This document shows positions 22,233 to 29,631 of a stretch of 38,055 bases of DNA, piece after piece. The translations under genes were made by a program, and so were the position numbers. Under the pieces are notes generated by a model. The model was not told the DNA's origin, searched no databases, and was given only the letters and a program-made list of their open reading frames with translations. This DNA comes from Parvibaculum sp049303435 (GTDB lineage: Bacteria; Pseudomonadota; Alphaproteobacteria; Parvibaculales; Parvibaculaceae), in NCBI GenBank assembly GCA_049303435.1, contig JBAQNC010000313.1, positions 1 through 38,055 of the forward strand. The letters run 5' to 3'. Position 1 is the stretch's first letter; every line of letters begins with the position of its first letter.

Positions 22233-22883
22233 ATGTCCCAGCACCCGGCAATCGACACACGCCCTTCCCCGCCCGCCGCCACACAGCGCCGGACGCAGGC
22301 CGAGCGCCGCGCGGAGAGCGACGAAAAACTGCTGCTCGCCGCTGCGTCACTCATCGCGGAAGAAGGTTTCAACGCCGCCACCTTCGAAAAGATCGGCGCG
22401 CGGGCCGGATACAGTCGCGGGCTGGCCAGCCAGCGCTTCGGCTCCAAGGACGGGCTGATCGAGGCGCTGATCAACGAATTGCATCTGCGCTCCGACAACC
22501 TCAACGCCCAGGAAGGCATCGACGCGCTCTCCGGTCTGGAGGAAGTCCTGGCGTCGGTCGACATCTTCCTGAGGAACTTCGAGGCGGAAACAGAACTGCG
22601 CGCCTATTTCATCGCCATGGCCGGAACGGTGGCGACGCTTTCGCATTTGCGCGCCGCCTTTGCCGCCTCGCACCAGAAGGCCAAGGAGCGCTTCATGGCG
22701 CAGATCGAACGCGGCCAGCGCGACGCCACGATCTCGCCCGAACTCGACGCCGATGCCGCCGCGCTGATGATCGGCAGCCTTCTCCTCGGCGTCAGCACAC
22801 AATGGCTGATCGATCCGACAACCGACCTCAACCGCATTCGCCGCACGACGGTCGATACGCTGAGACGGAGCCTGGAGGCCTAA
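22233..22883 (+). CDS. TetR/AcrR-family transcriptional regulator
   Basis: A 216-residue protein. The N-terminal DNA-binding domain (about 25-75) has AAASLIAEEGFNAATFEKIGARAGYSRGLASQRFGSKDGL with the usual helix-turn-helix and the GSKDGLIEAL end; the rest is a helical ligand-binding domain. A Pro-rich, basic leader precedes it. It is transcribed away from the P450 gene, the classic arrangement of a local repressor that senses the pathway substrate, so control of the P450-rubredoxin pair is likely but inferred. The ribosome site before 22233 is poor (AACAGAAAAA). Confidence 0.87.
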   Translation: MSQHPAIDTRPSPPAATQRRTQAERRAESDEKLLLAAASLIAEEGFNAATFEKIGARAGYSRGLASQRFGSKDGLIEALINELHLRSDNLNAQEGIDALSGLEEVLASVDIFLRNFEAETELRAYFIAMAGTVATLSHLRAAFAASHQKAKERFMAQIERGQRDATISPELDADAAALMIGSLLLGVSTQWLIDPTTDLNRIRRTTVDTLRRSLEA

Positions 22884-22962
22884 GCACCGACGGCGGCTAT
22901 CCTTCGAGATAACGCTGCGTGTAAAAGCGCATGAGATATCTCCATCTCTCCATTTCTTTCAT

Positions 22963-22994
22963 CGTCATGCCCGGCTTGACCGGGGCATCCAACT
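22963..22994. repeat. Half copy of the CGTCATGCCCGG intergenic repeat (family A)
   Basis: CGTCATGCCCGGCTTGACCGG and the GGCATCCA that follows match the left arm of the complete element at 26054. The right arm is missing or decayed. It lies between the TetR and DUF423 genes. Confidence 0.6.
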
Positions 22995-23052
22995 TCGGCA
23001 GCGTAGATCAAAGGTCGCGCCAGTCCCGGCAATAACGATGAAAGAAACACCC

Positions 23053-23424
23053 ATGAAACTCTGGCTCTCCATCGCCGCCTTCTCGGGCTTCCTCGCGGTC
23101 GCTTTCGGCGCCTTCGGCGCGCATGGACTGGCCAATCGCGCCACGCCCGAAGACCTCAACGCCTTCGAGATCGGCGCGCGCTATCACATGTATCACGCGC
23201 TGGCGCTGTTCGCAGTCGCCTGGCTTGCCTCGCAGGGGAACAGCACATTGGTCACCGCCGCAGGCTGGGCCTTCGTCATCGGCACCCTCCTCTTTTCCGG
23301 CTCGCTCTATGTGCTGGGCATTACCGGCAGCCGCGCGCTGGTGCTGGTGACGCCGATGGGGGGCGTCGCCTTCATGATCGGCTGGCTCTGCTTGCTTGCG
23401 CGCGCCCTCAAGCTACCCGCCTGA
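23053..23424 (+). CDS. DUF423 family inner-membrane protein
   Basis: A 123-residue protein with four membrane helices. The opening AAFSGFLAVAFGAFGAHGL and then FEIGARYHMYHALALFAVAWL, LLFSGSLYVLGITG and TPMGGVAFMIGW are the conserved blocks of DUF423 (YwdK/YgdD type). The function is unknown. I chose the ATG at 23053, giving the usual N-terminus; an in-frame ATG at 23038 adds five residues, and neither has a clear ribosome site. A family-A repeat half lies upstream and a palindrome-rich region follows. Confidence 0.85.
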   Translation: MKLWLSIAAFSGFLAVAFGAFGAHGLANRATPEDLNAFEIGARYHMYHALALFAVAWLASQGNSTLVTAAGWAFVIGTLLFSGSLYVLGITGSRALVLVTPMGGVAFMIGWLCLLARALKLPA

Positions 23425-23455
23425 ATTTTCTCGGCTGCCCCCTCTATCTTTTTAG

Positions 23456-23502
23456 TAGACCAGAGTCTATTTTTATCAAAATAGTGAGGGGTTCCCTCTG
23501 GT
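23456..23502. promoter_or_regulatory. Overlapping palindromes upstream of the FAD oxidoreductase
   Basis: Three perfect inverted repeats overlap: TAGAC-CAGA-GTCTA (23456-23469), CTATTTT-TATC-AAAATAG (23467-23484) and ACCAGAG (23459-23465) with CTCTGGT (23496-23502). The first is a 14-base operator of the size TetR-type regulators use. The AT-rich second could be part of a promoter or a terminator for the upstream gene. The region ends 26 bases before the start codon at 23529. Confidence 0.45.
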
Positions 23503-23528
23503 TTGAGGGCTGAGGGACGGAAAATCCG

Positions 23529-25031
23529 ATGACCGAAAAGATACTGGTTCTGGGTGGCGGCATTGCCGGGCTCTCGACAGCGCTGGCGCTCGGTCGGGCC
23601 GATCGCGAGATCACCATCGTCGATCGTGACCCCCCGCCACCCGAAAGCTCGGCGGATGCCGCCTTTGAGGAATGGGAGCGACGCGGCGTCGGCCATGTCC
23701 GCCACAGCCATGCCTTTCTCGCCCGCCTCCACAACATCATTCGCGACAATTATCCCGAACTGCTCCAGGACCTGCTCGACGCAGGCTGCCGCGAAATCAT
23801 GTTTCGCGACAATCTGCCGATCGAACGGCAGGCGGAATATGTCGGCGAGCCCGGCGACGAAGACCTCACCATCCTGACAAGCCGCCGCACCACGCTCGAA
23901 CTCGTCATGCGCCGTTATGTGGCCCGCCAGCCTGGCATCCGCTTCGTCACGAGCACATTGATGCGCGACCTCATCACCGAACCCGCAGGCGATGCGCTGA
24001 AGGTTCTCGGCATCGTCATCGAAGGTGAAAACGGACGCGAGGAACTCACCGGCGACATCATCGTCGATGCTGGCGGCAAGAATTCGCAAGCCATCGACTG
24101 GCTGCGTGACAAGGACGCAACGATCGACGAGACCTCCGCCCCCTCCGGCATCGTCTACTTCACACGGCATTATCGCCTGCACGATGGCGTGGACGAACCC
24201 GCACGCACGAAGATCCCCGGCGCGGGCGATCTCGGCTTCATCAAATATGGCGTCTTCCCCGCCGACAATCGCTGCTTCTCGATCACACTGGCGGTGCCTG
24301 AAGTCGAAATGGAATTGCGCCGAGCGATCATCCATCCCGAAACATTCGACGCCATCTGCGCACAACTGCCGGGCATCGCAAGATGGACCGCGAGCGACAC
24401 ATCCCAACCAAAAAGCAAGGTCTTCGGCATGGGCGAACTTCTGGCCCGCTGGCGCCATATGGTGAAGGACGGCGCGCCCGCAGCACTCAACTTCTTCCCC
24501 ATCGGAGACACGGTGATCCGCACCAATCCGCTCTACGGACGCGGCTGTTCCTTCGCTGCCGTGCAGGCCCATGTCCTGCGTGACGTTCTTGACACGCACA
24601 AAGACCCGGCGCAACGCGCCCTTGCCTTTGACGCCGGTGTCGAAAAGGAAATCCGCCCCTATTACAAAGACATGCTGAAGCAGGACGCCACCTCGATGCG
24701 TCGGGCCGCCAATGCGCTCAATCCCGATTACAAACCACGTTTCAAGGCGCGGCTGATGAAAAGCTTTGCCGAAGACGCCATCGTGCCCGCCATGCGCGGC
24801 GACATACGGCTGATGCGCGCATTCATGCGCGCCTTCCACATGATTGACGAACCAAGCTTGTGGCTGAAGAATATCCGCAACATCACCACTGTGTTGCGAT
24901 ACTGGCTACGCAGCAAGAAGAGCAAGGCGGACCTCTATCCGCCGAAGCTCGGACCCGACCGCGAAGTCATGCTGGTCTCACTCGGCATTTCGGCCAGCGC
25001 GGATATCGAACGGCTGAAACAGGCAGCCTGA
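23529..25031 (+). CDS. FAD-dependent monooxygenase/oxidoreductase, PHBH fold
   Basis: A 500-residue flavoprotein. The FAD-binding GGGIAGLSTALALG lies at 9-22, the middle DG-like motif at 176-183 (DIIVDAGG) and the third FAD block is GDTVIRTNPLYGRGCSFA (326-343). The GVGHVRHSHAFLARLHNIIRD region (53-73) resembles the VPQxxHxH block of epoxidase- and hydroxylase-like FAD enzymes. The last 100 residues are helical and basic, with no family I know. It probably hydroxylates or epoxidises, or dehydrogenates, a hydrophobic substrate. The hydrolase gene 30 bases downstream could open an epoxide it makes; that link is inference. Palindromes upstream suggest repressor control. Confidence 0.78.
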   Translation: MTEKILVLGGGIAGLSTALALGRADREITIVDRDPPPPESSADAAFEEWERRGVGHVRHSHAFLARLHNIIRDNYPELLQDLLDAGCREIMFRDNLPIERQAEYVGEPGDEDLTILTSRRTTLELVMRRYVARQPGIRFVTSTLMRDLITEPAGDALKVLGIVIEGENGREELTGDIIVDAGGKNSQAIDWLRDKDATIDETSAPSGIVYFTRHYRLHDGVDEPARTKIPGAGDLGFIKYGVFPADNRCFSITLAVPEVEMELRRAIIHPETFDAICAQLPGIARWTASDTSQPKSKVFGMGELLARWRHMVKDGAPAALNFFPIGDTVIRTNPLYGRGCSFAAVQAHVLRDVLDTHKDPAQRALAFDAGVEKEIRPYYKDMLKQDATSMRRAANALNPDYKPRFKARLMKSFAEDAIVPAMRGDIRLMRAFMRAFHMIDEPSLWLKNIRNITTVLRYWLRSKKSKADLYPPKLGPDREVMLVSLGISASADIERLKQAA

Positions 25032-25061
25032 CACAATCACAAAAATACTCAGGAACACTTC

Positions 25062-26033
25062 ATGACTTTTCCCCAGCCGCATTTCGTCGACACCAATGGC
25101 GTCAAGATGGCCGTCTACGAACGGGGCGACAAGAACGCCATGCCCGTCGTCATGTGTCACGGCTTTCCCGAAATCGGCTATTCGTGGCGTCATCAGCTTC
25201 CTGCCGTCGCGGGCGCAGGCTTTCGCGCCATCGCGCCGGACCAGCGCGGCTATGGCTTTACCGATGGACCCAAGGGCAAGGAAAACGTGTCGCTCTATGA
25301 CATGGAGCACCTGACCGGCGATCTCGTCGGCATGCTCGACGCGCTCGACATCGAAAAGGCGATCTTCGTCGGTCACGATTGGGGCGGCATCGTTTCCTGG
25401 CAGATGCCGCTGCGCTATCCCAACCGCGTGGCGGGCTGCATCGGCGTCAACACGCCTTTCATGCCGCGCCTGCCCATCGATCCCATCGCGGCCATGCGCA
25501 TGACGCGCGGCGAAGATATGTACATCGTATTCTTCCAGAAATTCGGGGTGGCCGAAGGCATGTTCGACGCCGACGTGCCTCGCGCATTGCGCTTCTGGTA
25601 TCGCAAGACCGGCATGACGCTCGCCCAGTTCGACGCGCAACCCGACGAGGCAAAGAACTTCGCCTTCCTCAAGAGCTTCGATACGGACGAAAACCTCTGG
25701 CCGGGCGAAGCGGTGCTGACGCCCGACGAACTCGCCTATTACATCGAGGCCTTCGAACATTCGGGCTTCGAAGGCGGTATCAACTGGTATCGCAACTTCA
25801 CGCGCAACTGGGAACGCAGCGCCGACATCGTCGAGAAGGTCAATGTGCCATGCCTGATGATTTCCGCCGCCAATGACTTCGTGCTGCGGCCCGAACTCGC
25901 CAACGGCATGGAGCAATATTGCCCCGACCTCGAAAAGCACATCATCCCCGATTGCGGCCACTGGACCCAGTCGGAAAAGCCGAACGAGCTGAACGCGCTG
26001 ATGGTGGATTGGTTGCAGCGGCGGTTTGGGTGA
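25062..26033 (+). CDS. Alpha/beta hydrolase, soluble epoxide hydrolase-like
   Basis: A 323-residue enzyme. The oxyanion-hole motif HGFPE is at 33-37, the nucleophile Asp106 lies in GHDWGG, the acid is probably Asp272 (AANDFV) and the catalytic His is His300 (CGHWTQSEKP). Lid tyrosines fit an epoxide hydrolase: Tyr243 in INWYRNF and probably Tyr154. An Asp nucleophile, the HGFPE motif and a lid NWYRN together mark the epoxide hydrolase group rather than haloalkane dehalogenases or esterases. The start has AGGAAC nearby. It follows the FAD enzyme by 30 bases, so it is probably the second gene of a two-gene operon. Confidence 0.87.
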   Translation: MTFPQPHFVDTNGVKMAVYERGDKNAMPVVMCHGFPEIGYSWRHQLPAVAGAGFRAIAPDQRGYGFTDGPKGKENVSLYDMEHLTGDLVGMLDALDIEKAIFVGHDWGGIVSWQMPLRYPNRVAGCIGVNTPFMPRLPIDPIAAMRMTRGEDMYIVFFQKFGVAEGMFDADVPRALRFWYRKTGMTLAQFDAQPDEAKNFAFLKSFDTDENLWPGEAVLTPDELAYYIEAFEHSGFEGGINWYRNFTRNWERSADIVEKVNVPCLMISAANDFVLRPELANGMEQYCPDLEKHIIPDCGHWTQSEKPNELNALMVDWLQRRFG

Positions 26034-26053
26034 TCTTCCAAATTCAACAATAC

Positions 26054-26145
26054 CGTCATGGCCGGGCTTGACCCGGCCATCCACGTCTTTAGTGCTGCGG
26101 ATTGGGGCCAAGACGTGGATACGCGGGTCAAGCCCGCGCATGACG
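26054..26145. repeat. Complete palindromic intergenic repeat (family A)
   Basis: CGTCATG at 26054 and CATGACG ending at 26145 bound the element. GGGCTTGACCC near the left end matches GGGTCAAGCCC near the right, and ATCCACGTCTT matches AAGACGTGGAT. The 92-base hairpin is the best copy of the repeat seen in part at 1506 and 22963. It lies 20 bases after the hydrolase stop. Confidence 0.85.
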
Positions 26146-26170
26146 ATGATATTTTCCGAATAGCCTCATT

Positions 26171-26190
26171 CGCTTACAAGCCTGTAAGCG
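26171..26190. promoter_or_regulatory. Perfect palindrome upstream of the glycosyltransferase operon promoter
   Basis: CGCTTACA-AGCC-TGTAAGCG has 8-base arms with no mismatch and ends four bases before the -35 box of the promoter at 26194. That position suits an activator binding site. The binding protein is unknown. Confidence 0.55.
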
Positions 26191-26193
26191 TGC

Positions 26194-26222
26194 TTGTTGT
26201 AATGAACCTCATTGGGTATGAT
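26194..26222 (+). promoter_or_regulatory. Sigma70-type promoter for the GT4-methyltransferase-prenyltransferase operon
   Basis: TTGTTG (26194-26199), 17 bases, then TATGAT (26217-26222). Transcription would start near 26229, leaving a leader of about 94 bases with small hairpins, for example GAGCC (26252) with GGCTC (26265), before the start codon at 26323. Confidence 0.6.
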
Positions 26223-26322
26223 CCGCCGCCGGTAAGAATGCGGCGCAAGAAGAGCCATAATCAGGGCTCAATCTCCATGGCTCGCCGCCGGCGACACCCG
26301 ATAAAGGCAAGGAAAAACACGC

Positions 26323-27693
26323 ATGTCGCAAGTGCTTGAGCGTGAAGATTTGGACGCGAATGCGACGGCTGTTGAGCCTATCCCTGTGAACCGGCCCGTT
26401 CTGACGGGCGCCCGGCTGGAAGCGGCCAGAGGCGACCGCCCCATGCGCATCCTGCTACCGAGCTATCGCTCCAACCCGACGACCGGCGGCCAGGGCGTCT
26501 ACATGCGCCACATCGCCAAGGCGCTGGCCGATCTCGGCCATGAGATCGACGTCATCTCCGGCCCGCCCTATCCCGTGATCGATCCGCGCGTGAAGCTCAT
26601 CAAGCTGCCCTCGCTCGATCTCTATGCCAATCCGCACCCGATCAAGGCGCTGCGCCCCTGGATGTTCGCCACCCCCATCGACCTCTTCGAGTGGTGGAGC
26701 CACAACACGGGCGGCTTCTCCGAGCCCTATACATTCTGCGAACGCATGGCGCGCTATGTGCGCGGCACGGTGAACGACTACGACATCTGCCACGACAACC
26801 AGACGCTGGGCTGGGGCCTGCTGAAGCTGCGCGACATGGGTCTGCCCATCGTCGGCACGATCCATCACCCGATCACCATGGATCGCCGCATCGACATCCA
26901 GCACGCCAAGACGCTGACGCTCAAGCTGCTGAAGCGCCGTTGGTACACATTCCTCGACATGCAGATCAAGGTCGCGCGCCAGCTCGATCCGCTGATCGTG
27001 GTGTCGGAAAGCACGCGCCGCGATGTGGTGCGCGAATTCGGCATCAAACACGAGCGCACCCGCCTCGTACTGCATGGCATCGATCACGTCCAGTTCCGCC
27101 CCATGCCGCATATCAAGCGTCGCGACGATTTGATCGTCGCCTGCGCCAGCGCCGACGTGCCGCTGAAGGGGCTGATCTATCTGATCCGCGCTTACGCCGA
27201 ATTGCTGAAGACAAGGCCGAACCTCAAGCTCAAGGTCATCGGCCGCCTGCGCGAAGGCAACACGACCGACGAGTTGCGCCAATATGGCATCATGGACAAG
27301 GTCGAGTTCGTCGGCGGCATCACGGATGAGCAGATCACCGAGATCTATGCCGAAGCGACGATCGCCGTTTCGCCTTCCGTCTATGAAGGATTCGGCTTTC
27401 CCTGCGGCGAGGCCATGTCCTGCGGTACGCCTGTCATTGCGACCACAGGCGGCTCCCTGCCGGAAGTCGTCGGCGACGCGGGCCTCATCGTGCCCCACTC
27501 CAATCCGCCCGCACTCGCGCAAGCGATCGGCAAGATGCTCGACGACAAGGAACTGCGCGACCGCCTCGGCCATGCCGGACGCCAGCGCATTCTCGACAAT
27601 TTCAAATGGGAACGTGCAGCCCGCGAAGTCACAGAAATTTACAGGCAGACCATTCTAGATGCAGACAATCGACTTCAACACGCTCGGGCTTAA
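26323..27693 (+). CDS. GT4-family glycosyltransferase
   Basis: A 456-residue retaining glycosyltransferase of the GT-B fold. A 40-residue leader without recognisable features precedes MRILLPSYRSNPTTGGQGVYMRHIAKAL (41-68), the first Rossmann strand and glycine loop. The donor-binding EX7E motif is EGFGFPCGE (Glu355 and Glu363), followed by AMSCGTPVIATTGGSLPEVVGDAG. The acceptor and sugar are unknown. The start at 26323 has AAGGAAAAA upstream; Met41 (26443) is an alternative. It is the first gene of a three-gene operon, and its last 35 bases overlap the methyltransferase gene. Confidence 0.87.
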   Translation: MSQVLEREDLDANATAVEPIPVNRPVLTGARLEAARGDRPMRILLPSYRSNPTTGGQGVYMRHIAKALADLGHEIDVISGPPYPVIDPRVKLIKLPSLDLYANPHPIKALRPWMFATPIDLFEWWSHNTGGFSEPYTFCERMARYVRGTVNDYDICHDNQTLGWGLLKLRDMGLPIVGTIHHPITMDRRIDIQHAKTLTLKLLKRRWYTFLDMQIKVARQLDPLIVVSESTRRDVVREFGIKHERTRLVLHGIDHVQFRPMPHIKRRDDLIVACASADVPLKGLIYLIRAYAELLKTRPNLKLKVIGRLREGNTTDELRQYGIMDKVEFVGGITDEQITEIYAEATIAVSPSVYEGFGFPCGEAMSCGTPVIATTGGSLPEVVGDAGLIVPHSNPPALAQAIGKMLDDKELRDRLGHAGRQRILDNFKWERAAREVTEIYRQTILDADNRLQHARA

Positions 27694-28387
27694 AGACGGC
27701 CAGCGCGTCCTCGACCTCGGATGCGGTCGCGGACGCCATGTTCACGCCCTCTATTATGCGGCTCAGTGCCATGTGGTCGGTCTCGACCTCGGCTTTGAGG
27801 ACGTGAAGGCGACGCGCGCGGGCTTCGAGCAATGCCCCGACATGGACCCTGAGACGAAGCGCAGCTTCTCGCTGACGGTGGGCGATGCATTGCACCTGCC
27901 CTTCCCCGACGCGACCTTCGACAAGATCGTCTGCTCGGAAGTGATGGAGCATATCCCCGACTACAAGCAGGCCGTCGCCGAATGCGAACGCATCCTGAAG
28001 CCCGGCGGCACGCTGGCGATTTCGGTGCCGCGCTTCTTTCCCGAATGGGTCTGCTGGAAACTGTCGGATGACTATCACAATGAGCCCGGCGGCCATGTCC
28101 GCATCTTCCGCGAAAGCGAATTGAAGAACGCCGTTGCCGAAAAAGATCTGAAATTCTTCTATCGCCACTGGGCGCATGGATTGCATTCGCCCTATTGGTG
28201 GCTCAAATGCGCCTTCGGCGTGAAGCGCGAGGATGTCGCCGCGGTCAACGCCTACAAGAAGTTTCTCGAATGGGACATTCTCGAAGGCCCGTGGCTGACG
28301 CGCACGCTTGAAAAGATCGCCGGTCCGCTAATGGGCAAAAGCGTCGTCTTCTACTTCTACAAGGGGTCGACCGGAGGATCAGCATGA
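27659..28387 (+). CDS. Class I SAM-dependent methyltransferase
   Basis: A 242-residue enzyme. Motif I is VLDLGCGRGRH (17-27), the acid after strand 2 is in VVGLDLG, motif II-like GDALHLPFPDATFD is near 85-98, and EVMEHIPDYKQAVAECERILKPGGTLAISVPRF is the Methyltransf_11 core. The C-terminal part with HWAHGLHSPYWWLKCAFGV is less typical and may bind the acceptor. A ubiquinone/sterol-type or sugar O- or C-methyltransferase role is possible; the substrate is unknown. It overlaps the glycosyltransferase by 35 bases and the next gene by four, so the three products are probably made together. Confidence 0.87.
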   Translation: MQTIDFNTLGLKDGQRVLDLGCGRGRHVHALYYAAQCHVVGLDLGFEDVKATRAGFEQCPDMDPETKRSFSLTVGDALHLPFPDATFDKIVCSEVMEHIPDYKQAVAECERILKPGGTLAISVPRFFPEWVCWKLSDDYHNEPGGHVRIFRESELKNAVAEKDLKFFYRHWAHGLHSPYWWLKCAFGVKREDVAAVNAYKKFLEWDILEGPWLTRTLEKIAGPLMGKSVVFYFYKGSTGGSA

Positions 28388-29466
28388 CGCATCTCACCTA
28401 TGGCGATGAAATTCCCGACGGCCACTTCGACGGCGCGCGCAACCGCATCCTCGATCTGCAACGCGACAATGGCGCGATCCCCTGGTACGACGGCGGCGTC
28501 ATCGACCCGTGGAACCACACCGAAGCAGCCATGGGCCTCACCGTCATCGGCGAAGTGACCCGCGCGCGTCACGCCTTTCGGTATCTGCAGGACACACAAT
28601 TGAAAGACGGCTCATGGTGGGGCCAGCTCGGCTCCGCCGTGCCCTTCGACGACGAGGCGCATTACACTGGCGGCGACGAAGGCGCGGGCAAGCCGATCCG
28701 CGACACGAATTTTGCGGCCTATATCGCCACTGGCGCCTGGCATCATTATCTCATCACCCGCGACCGCAAATGGCTGAAGGCGATCTGGCCCAATGTCGAA
28801 GCGGCGATCCAATGGGTCGTGAGCCACCAGAGCCCGCATGGCGACATTCGCTGGGCCGCCGACGATCCGCATACGCCGGAAAATGACGCGCTGATCACGG
28901 GCTCGTCCTCGATCTACAAGAGCCTCGAATGCGCCATCCATATCGCCAATGAATTGCGCGTCTCCTCGCATGACTGGTCGGCGGCCCGCACCCGCCTCGG
29001 CGTCGCGCTGCGCGAAAAGCCCCACCGTTTCGACCGCACATGGGAATCGAAAGAACGCTATTCGATGGACTGGTATTACCCGGTGCTGGCTGGCGTCATC
29101 ACGGGCGAAGCCGCCCGCCGCCGCATCGCCAGCAAATGGGACATCTTCGTCGCCGAAGGCAAGGGCTGCCGCTGCGTGTCGGACCAGCCCTGGGTGACGA
29201 TCGCCGAAAGCGCGGAACTGACGATGGCGCTGCTCGTCGCCGGACAACGCCGCGAAGCCGAAAAGATGCTTGCCTGGCAACACCAGTGGCGCGACGACGA
29301 AGGCGCTTATTGGATGGGTTTCCAGTTCGAGGAAAGCGTCGCCTGGCCCGCGGAGAAACCCGCATGGACGGCAGCGGCTGTCATCCTCGCGACGGATGCT
29401 GTGACAGGCGCGACGCCTGCGTCACGGTTGTTTGCCGAGCGGACGCTGGCTGAGGCGGCGGAGTAA
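28384..29466 (+). CDS. Prenyltransferase/squalene oxidase-like alpha/alpha-barrel protein
   Basis: A 360-residue, largely helical protein. Repeated blocks such as ILDLQRDNGAIPWYDGG, YLQDTQLKDGSWWGQ and WQHQWRDDEGAYWMGFQ have the Q-x-x-D/G-G-x-W flavour of the terpenoid-cyclase/prenyltransferase alpha-alpha barrel, also seen in some glycoside hydrolases. Acidic DTNFAAYIATGAWHHYL and PWVTIAESAELTMAL are conserved-looking. I see neither the DxDD or DCTAE protonation motif of squalene-hopene cyclases nor a Zn triad, so a true cyclase or protein prenyltransferase activity is not supported. Its start overlaps the methyltransferase stop (ATGA). It is the last gene of the operon, before a large composite palindrome. 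Confidence 0.65.
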   Translation: MTHLTYGDEIPDGHFDGARNRILDLQRDNGAIPWYDGGVIDPWNHTEAAMGLTVIGEVTRARHAFRYLQDTQLKDGSWWGQLGSAVPFDDEAHYTGGDEGAGKPIRDTNFAAYIATGAWHHYLITRDRKWLKAIWPNVEAAIQWVVSHQSPHGDIRWAADDPHTPENDALITGSSSIYKSLECAIHIANELRVSSHDWSAARTRLGVALREKPHRFDRTWESKERYSMDWYYPVLAGVITGEAARRRIASKWDIFVAEGKGCRCVSDQPWVTIAESAELTMALLVAGQRREAEKMLAWQHQWRDDEGAYWMGFQFEESVAWPAEKPAWTAAAVILATDAVTGATPASRLFAERTLAEAAE

Positions 29467-29472
29467 TCGCCC

Positions 29473-29630
29473 CTTTACCTCCCCCTCGCGGGGAGGTCGG
29501 AACACAAAGTGTTCCGGGTGGGGGGCACGGTGGTGGCAAAATCGATAGCTGTAAATGGTGCAATGCTGCACCCCCACCCGAAAAATCCATAAATGAATTT
29601 TTCGACCTCCCCTCAAGGGGGAGGTAAAGG
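29473..29630. repeat. Composite palindromic element of about 160 bases between convergent genes
   Basis: The ends are ACCTCCCC-CTCGC-GGGGAGGT (29477-29497) and its mirror ACCTCCCC-TCAAG-GGGGAGGT (29605-29625). Inside are GGAACAC-AAA-GTGTTCC (29499-29515), CGGGTGGGGG (from 29515) pairing with CCCCCACCCG (29571-29580), and GAAAAAT (29580-29586) with ATTTTTC (29597-29603). It fills the gap between the prenyltransferase-like gene and the opposing methyltransferase gene and could act as a two-way terminator. Confidence 0.75.
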
Positions 29631-29631
29631 C

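Noticed and set aside
23307..24839. A 510-codon minus-strand open frame across the FAD enzyme
   Set aside because: It is antisense to a well-supported flavoprotein and crosses the intergenic palindromes and the end of the DUF423 gene.
28384..29466. Calling the third operon gene a squalene-hopene cyclase
   Set aside because: The DxDD protonation motif is absent and the protein is about half the length of such cyclases. Only the barrel-like repeats are shared.
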